A DNA stretch of 9,131 nucleotides, from the NCBI GenBank assembly GCA_947488635.1, contig CANLAY010000032.1, forward strand, positions 1 through 9,131. Direction: 5' to 3'. A program made the position numbers and the translations under genes. Origin of the DNA: Candidatus Nanopelagicaceae bacterium (GTDB taxonomy: Bacteria; Actinomycetota; Actinomycetes; Nanopelagicales; Nanopelagicaceae). Numbering within the stretch: position 1 is the first letter of the stretch; each line of letters begins with the position of its first letter. Below, piece after piece: positions 1 to 6,899 of this stretch. Under the pieces are notes generated by a model, which saw only the letters and a list, made by a program, of their open reading frames with translations, did no database searches and was not told the origin of the DNA.

Positions 1-35
1 AAAATATCGGCAAGACCAGCGAATTCTTCTTTCAC
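1..35 (-). CDS. 5' end of the gene after pgsA, possibly cinA (partial)
   Basis: Only the first 11 codons and two bases are inside the window. A GTG at 35-33 overlaps the TGA stop of pgsA (34-32) in the 4-base arrangement GTGA, a typical translationally coupled junction. The frame stays open to the window edge and reads VKEEFAGLADI. The peptide is too short to recognise by itself. The guess of CinA (competence/damage-inducible protein, nicotinamide-nucleotide amidohydrolase) rests only on gene order, since cinA commonly follows pgsA in actinobacteria. No good ribosome binding site precedes the GTG, which fits coupling to pgsA translation. The reading frame is fairly likely real; the identity is weak. 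Confidence 0.45.
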   Translation of the reverse strand, partial: MKEEFAGLADI

Positions 36-565
36 TTCAGCGCCGATCGCACATAGTAAATTCCCGTGCCAATAGTTAACGCGATCGCGATATACATAAA
101 GCCATCGCGGAACCAATAGAGCGATGAGGAAAGCGGCATGACATAAAAGCCAACCCCGAACCCTTGGAACATAGCTTTTAGTTTTCCGCCACGATTAGCT
201 GGAATCACGCCTCGATTAATTACCGCTAACCGGAAAAAAGTAATAAATATTTCGCGAGACAAAATAACTATGGTGATCCACCACGGCAGACGATCTAGAA
301 TTGAAAGCGAAATCATGGCCGTTGCAATCATGGCCTTATCGGCAACTGGATCTAGGAACTTGCCCAGTTCGGTAACTGAATTTCGACTACGCGCTAACTT
401 GCCATCTAGCACATCGGTCATGCCAATTAAGAAGAAAATCACCCAAGCAATCCATTGCCAAGTTTGATCATCGCCACCATTTTTAAAGATCGCATAAGCG
501 CCAACGGGCAAGAAAGCAATGCGCGCAATAGTTAGCGAATTGGGCAGATTTAATTCTTTGGCCAT
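32..565 (-). CDS. pgsA: CDP-diacylglycerol--glycerol-3-phosphate 3-phosphatidyltransferase (PgsA)
   Basis: Integral membrane enzyme that transfers the phosphatidyl group of CDP-diacylglycerol to glycerol 3-phosphate, the committed step to phosphatidylglycerol and cardiolipin. The complete CDP-alcohol phosphatidyltransferase signature DxxDGxxAR-x8-GxxxDxxxD is present (D51, D54, G55, A58, R59, G68, D72, D76, numbered from the ATG at 565). Hydrophobic segments lie around 8-27, 36-50, 79-91, 97-117, 132-149 and 156-172. Length is 177 aa, normal for bacterial PgsA. An in-frame TTG at 577 would add four residues (MVNF) and overlap the rimO stop by 8 nt. I prefer the ATG because LNLPNSLTIAR, the usual N-terminal start of this family, follows it closely and it sits 4 nt after the rimO stop. 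PGP synthase is favoured over other CDP-alcohol transferases from its place after rimO; substrate cannot be proved from the motif alone. Confidence 0.92.
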   Translation of the reverse strand: MAKELNLPNSLTIARIAFLPVGAYAIFKNGGDDQTWQWIAWVIFFLIGMTDVLDGKLARSRNSVTELGKFLDPVADKAMIATAMISLSILDRLPWWITIVILSREIFITFFRLAVINRGVIPANRGGKLKAMFQGFGVGFYVMPLSSSLYWFRDGFMYIAIALTIGTGIYYVRSALK

Positions 566-569
566 GAAA

Positions 570-1934
570 TTAACCAATTGCCTCAGCGACTAGATCAGCG
601 CCTAATGAATCTACGACCACGCCCTTAACATACTGGCCTACCTTAAATGAAGTGCCGATAAATGAAGTCGTTCCATCTACTTCAGGACCCTGATGGTCTG
701 CGCGACCTTCTTGCAGTTCGGCATCTTCAATCAAAACGGTAACTTCTTCACCAATGCGCGCTGCTGCTCGATCAGATACCCAGTTATCAGCTAGCGAGGA
801 AAGGGTTTCAACGCGTTGTTTGATTACTTCTTCGGGCAATTTATCTGACAAATTAAGGGCTTCGGTATTGTCTTCATCGCTATAACCGAAGACGCCAATC
901 GCATCTAGTTTGGCTTTACTTAAGAATTCAACTAACTCGTTGAAATCAGCTTCAGTTTCACCGGGAAAACCAACAATAAAGTTAGAGCGAATGCCGGCAG
1001 TTGGTGAGAGCGCGCGGATTTGCGAGATTAAATGTAAGAACTTTTCGTTATCCCCGAAACGACGCATGCGACGTAACACAGTGGCACTACTGTGCTGGAA
1101 ACTTAAATCAAAGTAATGCGAAACTTTCTCAGTTGAAATCATTGCTTGCAATAGCGAAGGGCGCATTTCAGCCGGCTGCAAGTAAGACAAACGAACTCGC
1201 TGCACACCTGGAATAGCTACTAGTTCAGGCAATACTTTTTCCATCAAAGTTAAATCACCCAGGTCTTTACCGTATGAAGTCGTGTTCTCGCTAACAAGGA
1301 AAAGCTCAGTTGCGCCACTTTCAGCTAACCAGTGACCCTCGTCGATCACTTCAGTTGGGCGACGTGAAACAAATGCCCCACGGAAATATGGGATTGCGCA
1401 GAAAGAACAACGTCGATCGCAACCAGTTGCAATCTTTAGCGGTGCCCATGGCGTATCTGTTAAACGTTTACGGGGTGCAATTTCTAAAGTTTCATCGCGC
1501 TTGGCAGCACGGTCAACTGGAGAAATAGGCAGCAGCGCACGACGATCACGTGGGGTGTGCGAAGTATGTGAATTACCGGCAACGATTGATTGCAGGCGGG
1601 CTGAAATATCTTGGTAGTCATCGAAGCCTAGAATTGCATCGGCTTCGGGAAGCGCAGCTGCTAGTTCGGCGCCATATCGCTCAGCCATGCAACCGACTGC
1701 TACAACTGCGCGGGTTACGCCGTGACCTTTAAGCGAGTTAGCTTCAAGCAACGCATCAACTGAATCTTTTTTAGCGGATTCAATAAAACCACAAGTGTTT
1801 ACGAGGGCAACTTCGGCCGATTCAACATCATCGACCAGGGTCCAACCATCGGCTAAAAGGCGACCGGCTAGTTCTTCGGAGTCGACTTCGTTGCGGGTAC
1901 ACCCCAAAGTTACGACTGCCACCGTGCGCTTCAT
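570..1934 (-). CDS. rimO: Ribosomal protein S12 methylthiotransferase RimO
   Basis: Radical-SAM enzyme that adds a methylthio group to a conserved aspartate of ribosomal protein S12, using two iron-sulfur clusters. Domains in order: an N-terminal UPF0004 domain with three cluster ligands, C12 ([12 protein letters not shown]), C48 (NTCGFI) and C82 (VGCMAERY); a radical-SAM core with C172xxxC176xxC179 ([12 protein letters not shown]) and a GFPGETE motif at 322-328; and a C-terminal TRAM substrate-binding domain at about 395-452. The [12 protein letters not shown] version of the first motif and the lone TRAM domain separate it from the tRNA enzyme MiaB. Length 454 aa is typical, with a basic linker at about 125-160 like that of other actinobacterial RimO proteins. 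No residue looks missing. The ATG follows the rodZ-like stop by 23 bp. It has little ribosome binding site, but a TAnnnT box lies 7 nt upstream (listed separately). Confidence 0.96.
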   Translation of the reverse strand: MKRTVAVVTLGCTRNEVDSEELAGRLLADGWTLVDDVESAEVALVNTCGFIESAKKDSVDALLEANSLKGHGVTRAVVAVGCMAERYGAELAAALPEADAILGFDDYQDISARLQSIVAGNSHTSHTPRDRRALLPISPVDRAAKRDETLEIAPRKRLTDTPWAPLKIATGCDRRCSFCAIPYFRGAFVSRRPTEVIDEGHWLAESGATELFLVSENTTSYGKDLGDLTLMEKVLPELVAIPGVQRVRLSYLQPAEMRPSLLQAMISTEKVSHYFDLSFQHSSATVLRRMRRFGDNEKFLHLISQIRALSPTAGIRSNFIVGFPGETEADFNELVEFLSKAKLDAIGVFGYSDEDNTEALNLSDKLPEEVIKQRVETLSSLADNWVSDRAAARIGEEVTVLIEDAELQEGRADHQGPEVDGTTSFIGTSFKVGQYVKGVVVDSLGADLVAEAIG

Positions 1935-1941
1935 TGCACTG

Positions 1942-1947
1942 ATCTTA
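1942..1947 (-). promoter_or_regulatory. Possible -10 box for a leaderless rimO transcript
   Basis: Read on the minus strand, TAAGAT ends 7 nt before the rimO ATG. This fits the actinobacterial TAnnnT -10 pattern and would put transcription start at about the A of the start codon. No convincing -35 is visible, and rimO could also be read through from the rodZ-like gene 23 bp upstream. It may be chance. Confidence 0.3.
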
Positions 1948-1957
1948 CTTTATTTAG

Positions 1958-2689
1958 CTATTCAGCGTTGTATGTCAGGTTTACGACCTCGCGATTAGCA
2001 CCTATTGAGCCAACATCTTTGCCATTTACCGAGATATCTACGGCGCCTGCATTGCCGACTCGCAAATTAACTTGTTTTGCTGCGTTAAATGTCTTGGTTG
2101 CACCCTCGCGAACTTGCCCAGAAAATAAGACTTCGCCGCTTTCATTTGTGGCATAAAGCCAAGTGATTCCCCTACTTGCCACTAATTCGACATTTACTCC
2201 TTCAACAATTTCTGGTGATGCAGCAACGCTAGGTGTGACAGATTCAGAAGCTGAATTAGATGGGGTAGCCGATGTTGTAATAATCACTTCTGGATCATTA
2301 CCAGTATCTGTATTTGAAAAAATAATTTGAGCGCCAGCGAAGAGAACTAAGGCGGCAGCTGACCCAGCTGCTAAAACTTTCCAGGAAATTCGCTTCGGCT
2401 CTTGATACGGCATCGTTACGTTGTTCTCATTTAAGAGTTCACGAATTGGCTTTGCCGGGGCAGTAACTTCAGTTTCAAATAAATCTAAAAAGATTCGCTG
2501 ATCAATTCCGACTTTGGCTGCGATGTTGCGCAGATGTCCGCGGGCATAAGTTTCGCCACCACATTTTGCGAAATTATCATTTTCCATATCGCGCAAAAGC
2601 GTGGCCGGAATGTTTGTTAACTTAGCTAGATCTTCAATTGATAGGCGTGCGTCAGCGCGTGATTTAGCAATCAACGCACCAAGGGACAT
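1958..2689 (-). CDS. RodZ-like membrane protein: HTH domain, one TM helix, C-terminal DUF4115-type domain
   Basis: Bitopic membrane protein with the RodZ architecture. Residues 1-75 form an HTH_25/Xre-like helix-turn-helix domain (IEDLAKLTNIPATLLRDMEN, then TYARGHLRNIAAKVGID). Residues 76-102 are a polar and basic linker ending in PKR. A single hydrophobic helix lies at about 103-124. A Ser/Thr/Pro-rich spacer (about 135-160) follows, then a beta-rich domain at 165-243 resembling DUF4115 (GITWLYA, GQVREGATKTF, VNGKDVGSIG). The HTH should be cytoplasmic and the C-terminus outside. In rod-shaped bacteria RodZ ties MreB to the wall-elongation machinery; whether this lineage has MreB cannot be seen here, so envelope or shape control is inference. 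Length is 243 aa. The ATG at 2689 has a good ribosome binding site 7 nt upstream. Actinobacteria often carry such a gene between ftsK and rimO/pgsA. Confidence 0.87.
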   Translation of the reverse strand: MSLGALIAKSRADARLSIEDLAKLTNIPATLLRDMENDNFAKCGGETYARGHLRNIAAKVGIDQRIFLDLFETEVTAPAKPIRELLNENNVTMPYQEPKRISWKVLAAGSAAALVLFAGAQIIFSNTDTGNDPEVIITTSATPSNSASESVTPSVAASPEIVEGVNVELVASRGITWLYATNESGEVLFSGQVREGATKTFNAAKQVNLRVGNAGAVDISVNGKDVGSIGANREVVNLTYNAE

Positions 2690-2696
2690 TTTTAAA

Positions 2697-2702
2697 TCCT
2701 CT
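2697..2702 (-). promoter_or_regulatory. Ribosome binding site of the rodZ-like gene
   Basis: AGAGGA on the minus strand lies 7 nt before the ATG at 2689. It is the clearest Shine-Dalgarno sequence in the window and supports this start. It contrasts with thyX, dapA, rimO and ftsK, which have weak sites or a -10-like box in its place. Confidence 0.7.
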
Positions 2703-2706
2703 TTAA

Positions 2707-2741
2707 GCTAGCCTAATAAAGCCGGAAAAGGTAAGGCTAGC
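2707..2741. repeat. Inverted repeat over the likely rodZ promoter (8-bp arms)
   Basis: Arms GCTAGCCT (2707-2714) and AGGCTAGC (2734-2741) are perfect complements around a 19-nt spacer. Each arm also contains the self-palindrome GCTAGC, and the two copies are 29 bp apart centre to centre, close to three helical turns. The arm nearer the gene covers the candidate -10 box. It could be an operator for a dimeric or tetrameric regulator, or a hairpin if transcription from ftsK reads through. Function unknown. Confidence 0.5.
2710..2715 (-). promoter_or_regulatory. Possible -10 box of the rodZ-like gene
   Basis: TAGGCT on the minus strand matches TAnnnT and ends 20 nt before the ATG. Transcription would begin around 2703, leaving a short leader that contains the AGAGGA site. 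The same hexamer occurs before ftsK (5171-5176). No clear -35 is seen 16-18 bp upstream. The box overlaps one arm of the 2707-2741 inverted repeat. Confidence 0.35.
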
Positions 2742-2747
2742 CCCATG

Positions 2748-2770
2748 CGGTGGCAATTGGGTAGCCACCG
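2748..2770. repeat. GC-rich inverted repeat in the ftsK-rodZ gap
   Basis: Arms CGGTGGC (2748-2754) and GCCACCG (2764-2770) form a perfect 7-bp stem with a 9-nt loop. Neither side is followed by a clear T run, so it is a poor intrinsic terminator by itself. It lies between two further inverted repeats. Confidence 0.5.
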
Positions 2771-2785
2771 GATGAATAATTAAAG

Positions 2786-2831
2786 ATGTAGCCCTACTTC
2801 TCACCCCATGCTTACAACTCAGGGGCTACAT
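2786..2831 (-). terminator. Hairpin just after ftsK, possible terminator or 3'-end structure
   Basis: On the minus strand a perfect 9-bp stem (arms 2823-2831 and 2786-2794, ATGTAGCCC with its complement) begins 5 nt after the ftsK stop codon. The loop is 28 nt, long for an intrinsic terminator. The following minus-strand bases (2785-2771) are A/T-rich, with a TTT and a TTATT but no true U tract. It may end or stabilise the ftsK transcript, or act with the next hairpin. The position right after a stop codon supports a role at the RNA 3' end; efficient termination is uncertain. Confidence 0.45.
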
Positions 2832-2836
2832 AGCCT

Positions 2837-5161
2837 TTAGTAATCGCGAATGGTTGCCAGTACTGAATCGAGTTCATCGGGTTTTACCAGAACCGTGCGC
2901 GCCTTAGAACCTTCTGAAGGTCCCACGATTCCGCGTGATTCCATGAGGTCCATCAAGCGCCCAGCTTTAGCAAAGCCCACGCGAAGTTTTCGTTGCAACA
3001 TCGAAGTTGAACCAAATTGGGTACCAACTACTAGCTCAATTGCTTGCAGCAAGATATCTAAATCATCGCCAATTTCTTTATCAACCATCTTGGTTGCAGC
3101 AGGCGGCGCAGTCACATCAGAACGGTAGCGAGGGGCTAATTGCTTTTTAACGTGGCCCACTACTGCTTCAATCTCGCGCTCAGAAACATAAGCACCTTGA
3201 ATACGAATTGCTCGACTAGCACCCATTGGAATAAAGAGTCCGTCACCTTGGCCAACTAACTTTTCCGCACCCGGGGTATCAAGAATTACTCGGCTATCAG
3301 CCAATGAACTTGTTGCGAAAGATAAACGTGATGGCACATTAGCTTTAATCAAACCTGTAACGACATCAACAGATGGTCGTTGGGTTGCCAGCACTAAGTG
3401 AATACCGGCCGAACGTGCTAACTGCGTAATGCGAACCACAGATTCTTCTACTTCGCGAGCAGCAACCATCATTAGGTCGGCAAGTTCGTCGATGATTACA
3501 AGTAGGTATGGGTAAGGCTCGATCTTGCGATCACTACCTGGAGGAGGCACAACTTTGCCAGCGCGCACAGCTTTATTGAAATCATCAATATGACGGAAAC
3601 CAAAGGTTGCTAAATCTTCATACCTCAAGTCCATTTCGCGAACTACCCAAGTAAGCGCATCAGCTGCCTTTTTAGGGCTAGTGATAATCGGTGTGATCAA
3701 GTGCGGAATATTTTCATACGCTGTTAATTCAACTCGCTTTGGATCAATTAGAACGAGTCTTACTTCATCTGGAGTCGATCGCATCAAGATTGAAACAATC
3801 ATCGCGTTGATCATCGAAGACTTACCCGCACCAGTTGCGCCAGCAACCAATAAGTGCGGCATTTTGGCCAGGTTTGCGCATACAAAGTTACCTTCGACAT
3901 CTTTACCGAGTGCGACCAGCATTGGGTGGTGATCTTGGCCAGCCACACTTGAACGCATTACATCGCCCAGGGCCACAATTTCGCGATCGGCGTTTGGAAT
4001 TTCAATACCGACAGCTGACTTACCTGGAATCGGGGAAAGAATTCGCAAGTCACTGCTTGCAACTGCATATGAAATATTCTTTGAAAGCGCAGTAATGCGT
4101 TCGACCTTAACTGCATTTCCAAGTTCAACTTCGTATCGCGTGACAGTTGGACCGCGCATGAAACCAGTTACTTGGGCATCAATTTCGAATTGCAAGAAAA
4201 CTTCGGTAAGAGCTGCAACCACGATTTCATTTGCTTTACTTTTGGCTTTGGCAGCCGGCCCAGTGCGCAGTAGATCTGGCGAAGGAAGCTCATAGATGGC
4301 ATCACTTGAAAGCATTAGTTGCTCGGGTCTTGCGGTGCTGGCCGGGGCTGGAACTGCAGTTGGCGGAATAATCGTGGCCACTGGGACTTCGACGGTGAAT
4401 TCTTCGTCAAAACTTTCTTCGTCTAACTCTTCTTCATCATCTTTATGCTTATTCCATTCGGCAACTACCGGAGTTTCAAATGGCGGAGTATCTGTAACTT
4501 TAAACTCTTCTTCGCTGCGATCAGGGCGCTTAGAATTTAGCCAAGTCGCGGTATTTTTCATTCGGGTGATTACTGAAGAAACTGGCGTCGCCGTCGTTAC
4601 TAATAAACCAAAGAAAAGGAGCAGAATCAAAACTGGGTATGCCAAGACATCTGTCATCAATACAACTAGTGGTTGCGAGATTCCATAACCTAACCAGCCA
4701 CCACCGTTATGCATTGCAGTCGTGCCAGTGCCGCTGGATTGGTTTAATAGATGGGCAATACCCGTAGTACTAAGTAACAGCGCAATTGTGCCAACTACGA
4801 TGCGACCAGTTGCTCTCTTTTTATCTGGTGAATGAAATAACCGGAAAGCAAAGTAGCCCAGGACTAGCGGTGTAAAGATTCCGATGCGACCAAATCCACC
4901 GTAAAAGAAACTGGCAAGAGCGCGACCAACAATGTTGCCGCCATCAAACCAGGTGCCAGCAGCTGCCATGATCGCCAAAATTAGGAGCAGGAATGCAAAG
5001 CCATCGCGTTGATGAGCTGGATCTAAATCCTTAGCTCCCTTAGCAACAAAGCGAATTGACTTGCCTAAATATTTAGCCAGCCCGCGCCAAATCGCAGCTA
5101 GCCCGCGCAGGATTGAACTGCCGATGCCGCTACTTTTTGTGCGTGTTTTCTTCTTTGCCAT
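2837..5161 (-). CDS. ftsK: DNA translocase FtsK
   Basis: Membrane-anchored hexameric ATPase that moves chromosomal DNA through the closing septum and supports dimer resolution. Domains in order: a basic N-terminus; four hydrophobic helices at about 55-71, 82-107, 119-137 and 165-189; a linker of about 110 residues (200-310) with a strongly acidic patch at 240-256 and a Pro/Ala-rich part; the alpha/beta motor with Walker A GATGAGKSS (441-449) and Walker B LLVIIDE (553-559); and a C-terminal winged-helix gamma domain (about 700-770, with GSTSMLQRKLRVGFAKAGRL), which in known FtsK reads polar DNA motifs. Length is 774 aa. The linker is short compared with Escherichia coli FtsK, and most family motifs look intact. 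ATG at 5161, 52 bp after rnj; the start is supported by the KKK-rich leader before the first helix. The gamma domain argues for chromosome FtsK rather than a plasmid transfer protein. Confidence 0.96.
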   Translation of the reverse strand: MAKKKTRTKSSGIGSSILRGLAAIWRGLAKYLGKSIRFVAKGAKDLDPAHQRDGFAFLLLILAIMAAAGTWFDGGNIVGRALASFFYGGFGRIGIFTPLVLGYFAFRLFHSPDKKRATGRIVVGTIALLLSTTGIAHLLNQSSGTGTTAMHNGGGWLGYGISQPLVVLMTDVLAYPVLILLLFFGLLVTTATPVSSVITRMKNTATWLNSKRPDRSEEEFKVTDTPPFETPVVAEWNKHKDDEEELDEESFDEEFTVEVPVATIIPPTAVPAPASTARPEQLMLSSDAIYELPSPDLLRTGPAAKAKSKANEIVVAALTEVFLQFEIDAQVTGFMRGPTVTRYEVELGNAVKVERITALSKNISYAVASSDLRILSPIPGKSAVGIEIPNADREIVALGDVMRSSVAGQDHHPMLVALGKDVEGNFVCANLAKMPHLLVAGATGAGKSSMINAMIVSILMRSTPDEVRLVLIDPKRVELTAYENIPHLITPIITSPKKAADALTWVVREMDLRYEDLATFGFRHIDDFNKAVRAGKVVPPPGSDRKIEPYPYLLVIIDELADLMMVAAREVEESVVRITQLARSAGIHLVLATQRPSVDVVTGLIKANVPSRLSFATSSLADSRVILDTPGAEKLVGQGDGLFIPMGASRAIRIQGAYVSEREIEAVVGHVKKQLAPRYRSDVTAPPAATKMVDKEIGDDLDILLQAIELVVGTQFGSTSMLQRKLRVGFAKAGRLMDLMESRGIVGPSEGSKARTVLVKPDELDSVLATIRDY

Positions 5162-5170
5162 AACTGCCTA

Positions 5171-5176
5171 AGCCTA
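5171..5176 (-). promoter_or_regulatory. Possible -10 box upstream of ftsK
   Basis: TAGGCT on the minus strand (TAnnnT type) ends 9 nt before the ftsK ATG. It lies within a tandem TTAGGC TTAGGC repeat (5166-5177). Transcription would start at or within about 3 nt of the ATG, giving an almost leaderless message. The second TTAGGC also provides an AGG about 6 nt before the ATG, a weak ribosome binding site, so the same bases could serve read-through from rnj. No -35 is recognised. Confidence 0.3.
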
Positions 5177-5213
5177 AAGGTCTACTAAAACCCGATAGGT
5201 CAGGCGCGCCGCG

Positions 5214-6896
5214 TTAAACCTCGATGACCACCGGCACGATCATTGGACGACGACGATGTTTTCCGCCCACCCAACTACCGATGGTGCGACGAACAACTTG
5301 GGAAAGTTGATGGGTGCCGTTGATGCCATCTGCAACTGCCCGGGTCAAAGCTTTTTCAATCTCTAATTTCACGCCATCAAATAGCGACTCATCTTCATTA
5401 AATCCGCGCGCATGAATATCTGGGCCGGCCACAATTTTTCCGCTTTGCGCATCAATTACTACTACTACTGAAATGAAACCTTCTTCGCCCAAAATACGTC
5501 GATCCTTTAACGAATCTTCAGTTATATCGCCAATGCTTTGACCATCTACATAGACAAAACCGCAAGGAACGCTACCGACTACCTGTGCTTCGTGATCAAT
5601 TAAATCAACCACGATTCCGTTTTCAATAACAATAGTGTTTTTGCGTGGAACGCCAGTTGCAATTGCTAATTCTGCGTTAGCTCGCAAGTGGCGCCATTCA
5701 CCGTGTACTGGCATTACATACTTTGGCTTAACGATGTTGTAGCAATAGGTAAGTTCGCCAGCTGCTGCGTGACCAGAGACGTGCACCATGGCATTACCTT
5801 TATGAACCACTTTTGCGCCGAAGCGAGTTAGTTCATTAATGATTCGAAATACTGAATTCTCATTTCCCGGAATCAGTGATGATGCCAGAATCACTGTGTC
5901 GCCTTCGCCCACGCGAATTTGATGATCGCCATTTGCCATTCGAGAGAGAGCCGCAAGTGGTTCACCTTGGGAACCAGTGCAAATCAATACAACGTTATCG
6001 TCATAAGCATCGAGATCTTTAGCATCAAAGACGATGCCATCTGGCACTTTTAGAAAACCCATTTCTTGAGCGATTTTCATATTGCGCACCATTGAACGAC
6101 CGACAAAAGCGACTTTTCGGTTATGTTCATGCGCAGTATCAATAATCTGTTGCACGCGGTGTATGTGTGAAGAAAATGTCGCAGTTATAACTCGGCGCCT
6201 GGTGCTGCGGAAAACCCGATCTAGCGCTGGCATAATTTCGCGCTCCGAGGGCATAAAACCTGGCACATCGGCATTAGTTGAATCGACTAAAAAGATATCC
6301 ACGCCGGCTTCACCCAATCGAGCAAAGGCCGGTAAATCAGTAACGCGACCATCAAGTGGTAATTGATCCATTTTGAAATCACCAGTGTGTAGAACTGTGC
6401 CGGCCTTTGTGTGAATCGCAACTGCTAACGCGTCAGGGATCGAATGGTTAACTGCCATGAATTCAACTGAGAACGGACCGATGTCCTCAATATCGCCCTC
6501 TTTAACTTCGCGAGTAAGTGGTGAAATACGATGTTCCTTTAACTTAGCTGAGATCAAAGCAATAGTTAACGCTGATCCATAGATTGCAATATCACCACGC
6601 TCGCGAAGTAGGTATGGAACAGCGCCAATATGGTCCTCGTGGCCGTGTGTTAGAACTATGCCAATTACATCATTTAGGCGATCACGAATATAGGAAAAGT
6701 CCGGCAAAATTAAATCAATACCTGGTTGATTCTCTTCTGGAAATAGAACTCCGCAATCAACAATTAATAGTTTTCCATTAGTTTCAAAGACAGTCATGTT
6801 GCGACCGATTTCAGCTAAGCCGCCTAAGGCAACAATGCGTAGTCCCCCAGCAACTAATTTGCTAGGCGTTCCTAATTCGGGATGTGGATGATTCAT
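5214..6896 (-). CDS. rnj: Ribonuclease J
   Basis: Metallo-beta-lactamase/beta-CASP ribonuclease with 5'-3' exonuclease and endonuclease activity in RNA maturation and decay, acting in the cytoplasm. Zinc ligands are visible: HGHEDH (84-89), H151 in NHSIPD, and D173 in HTGDFK. The beta-CASP region follows (about 205-350: VDSTNAD, ATFSSHIHR, VGRSM, CTGSQGEP), then VHVSGHA (371-377) and MPVHGEWRHL (395-404). The C-terminal RNase J domain covers about 450-560 and includes the DIHARGF motif (493-499). Length 560 aa is close to the family norm. The ATG lies 3 bp after the dapA stop, so it is co-transcribed and probably coupled with dapA; the upstream ribosome binding site is weak. The dapA-rnj pairing is common in actinobacteria. 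Completeness of the catalytic motifs argues against a non-nuclease MBL protein. Confidence 0.95.
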   Translation of the reverse strand: MNHPHPELGTPSKLVAGGLRIVALGGLAEIGRNMTVFETNGKLLIVDCGVLFPEENQPGIDLILPDFSYIRDRLNDVIGIVLTHGHEDHIGAVPYLLRERGDIAIYGSALTIALISAKLKEHRISPLTREVKEGDIEDIGPFSVEFMAVNHSIPDALAVAIHTKAGTVLHTGDFKMDQLPLDGRVTDLPAFARLGEAGVDIFLVDSTNADVPGFMPSEREIMPALDRVFRSTRRRVITATFSSHIHRVQQIIDTAHEHNRKVAFVGRSMVRNMKIAQEMGFLKVPDGIVFDAKDLDAYDDNVVLICTGSQGEPLAALSRMANGDHQIRVGEGDTVILASSLIPGNENSVFRIINELTRFGAKVVHKGNAMVHVSGHAAAGELTYCYNIVKPKYVMPVHGEWRHLRANAELAIATGVPRKNTIVIENGIVVDLIDHEAQVVGSVPCGFVYVDGQSIGDITEDSLKDRRILGEEGFISVVVVIDAQSGKIVAGPDIHARGFNEDESLFDGVKLEIEKALTRAVADGINGTHQLSQVVRRTIGSWVGGKHRRRPMIVPVVIEV

Positions 6897-6899
6897 AAA

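Noticed and set aside
4296..4688. A 130-codon plus-strand, serine-rich frame inside ftsK
   Set aside because: Its serine run is the reverse complement of the Glu/Asp-rich FtsK linker (GAA/GAG/GAT read backwards). There is no family match and no start signal.
5203..5210. Perfect 8-bp palindrome GGCGCGCC between rnj and ftsK, considered as terminator or operator
   Set aside because: With no loop bases it cannot form a useful RNA hairpin, no T run follows, and an 8-bp GC palindrome alone is weak evidence for a binding site.
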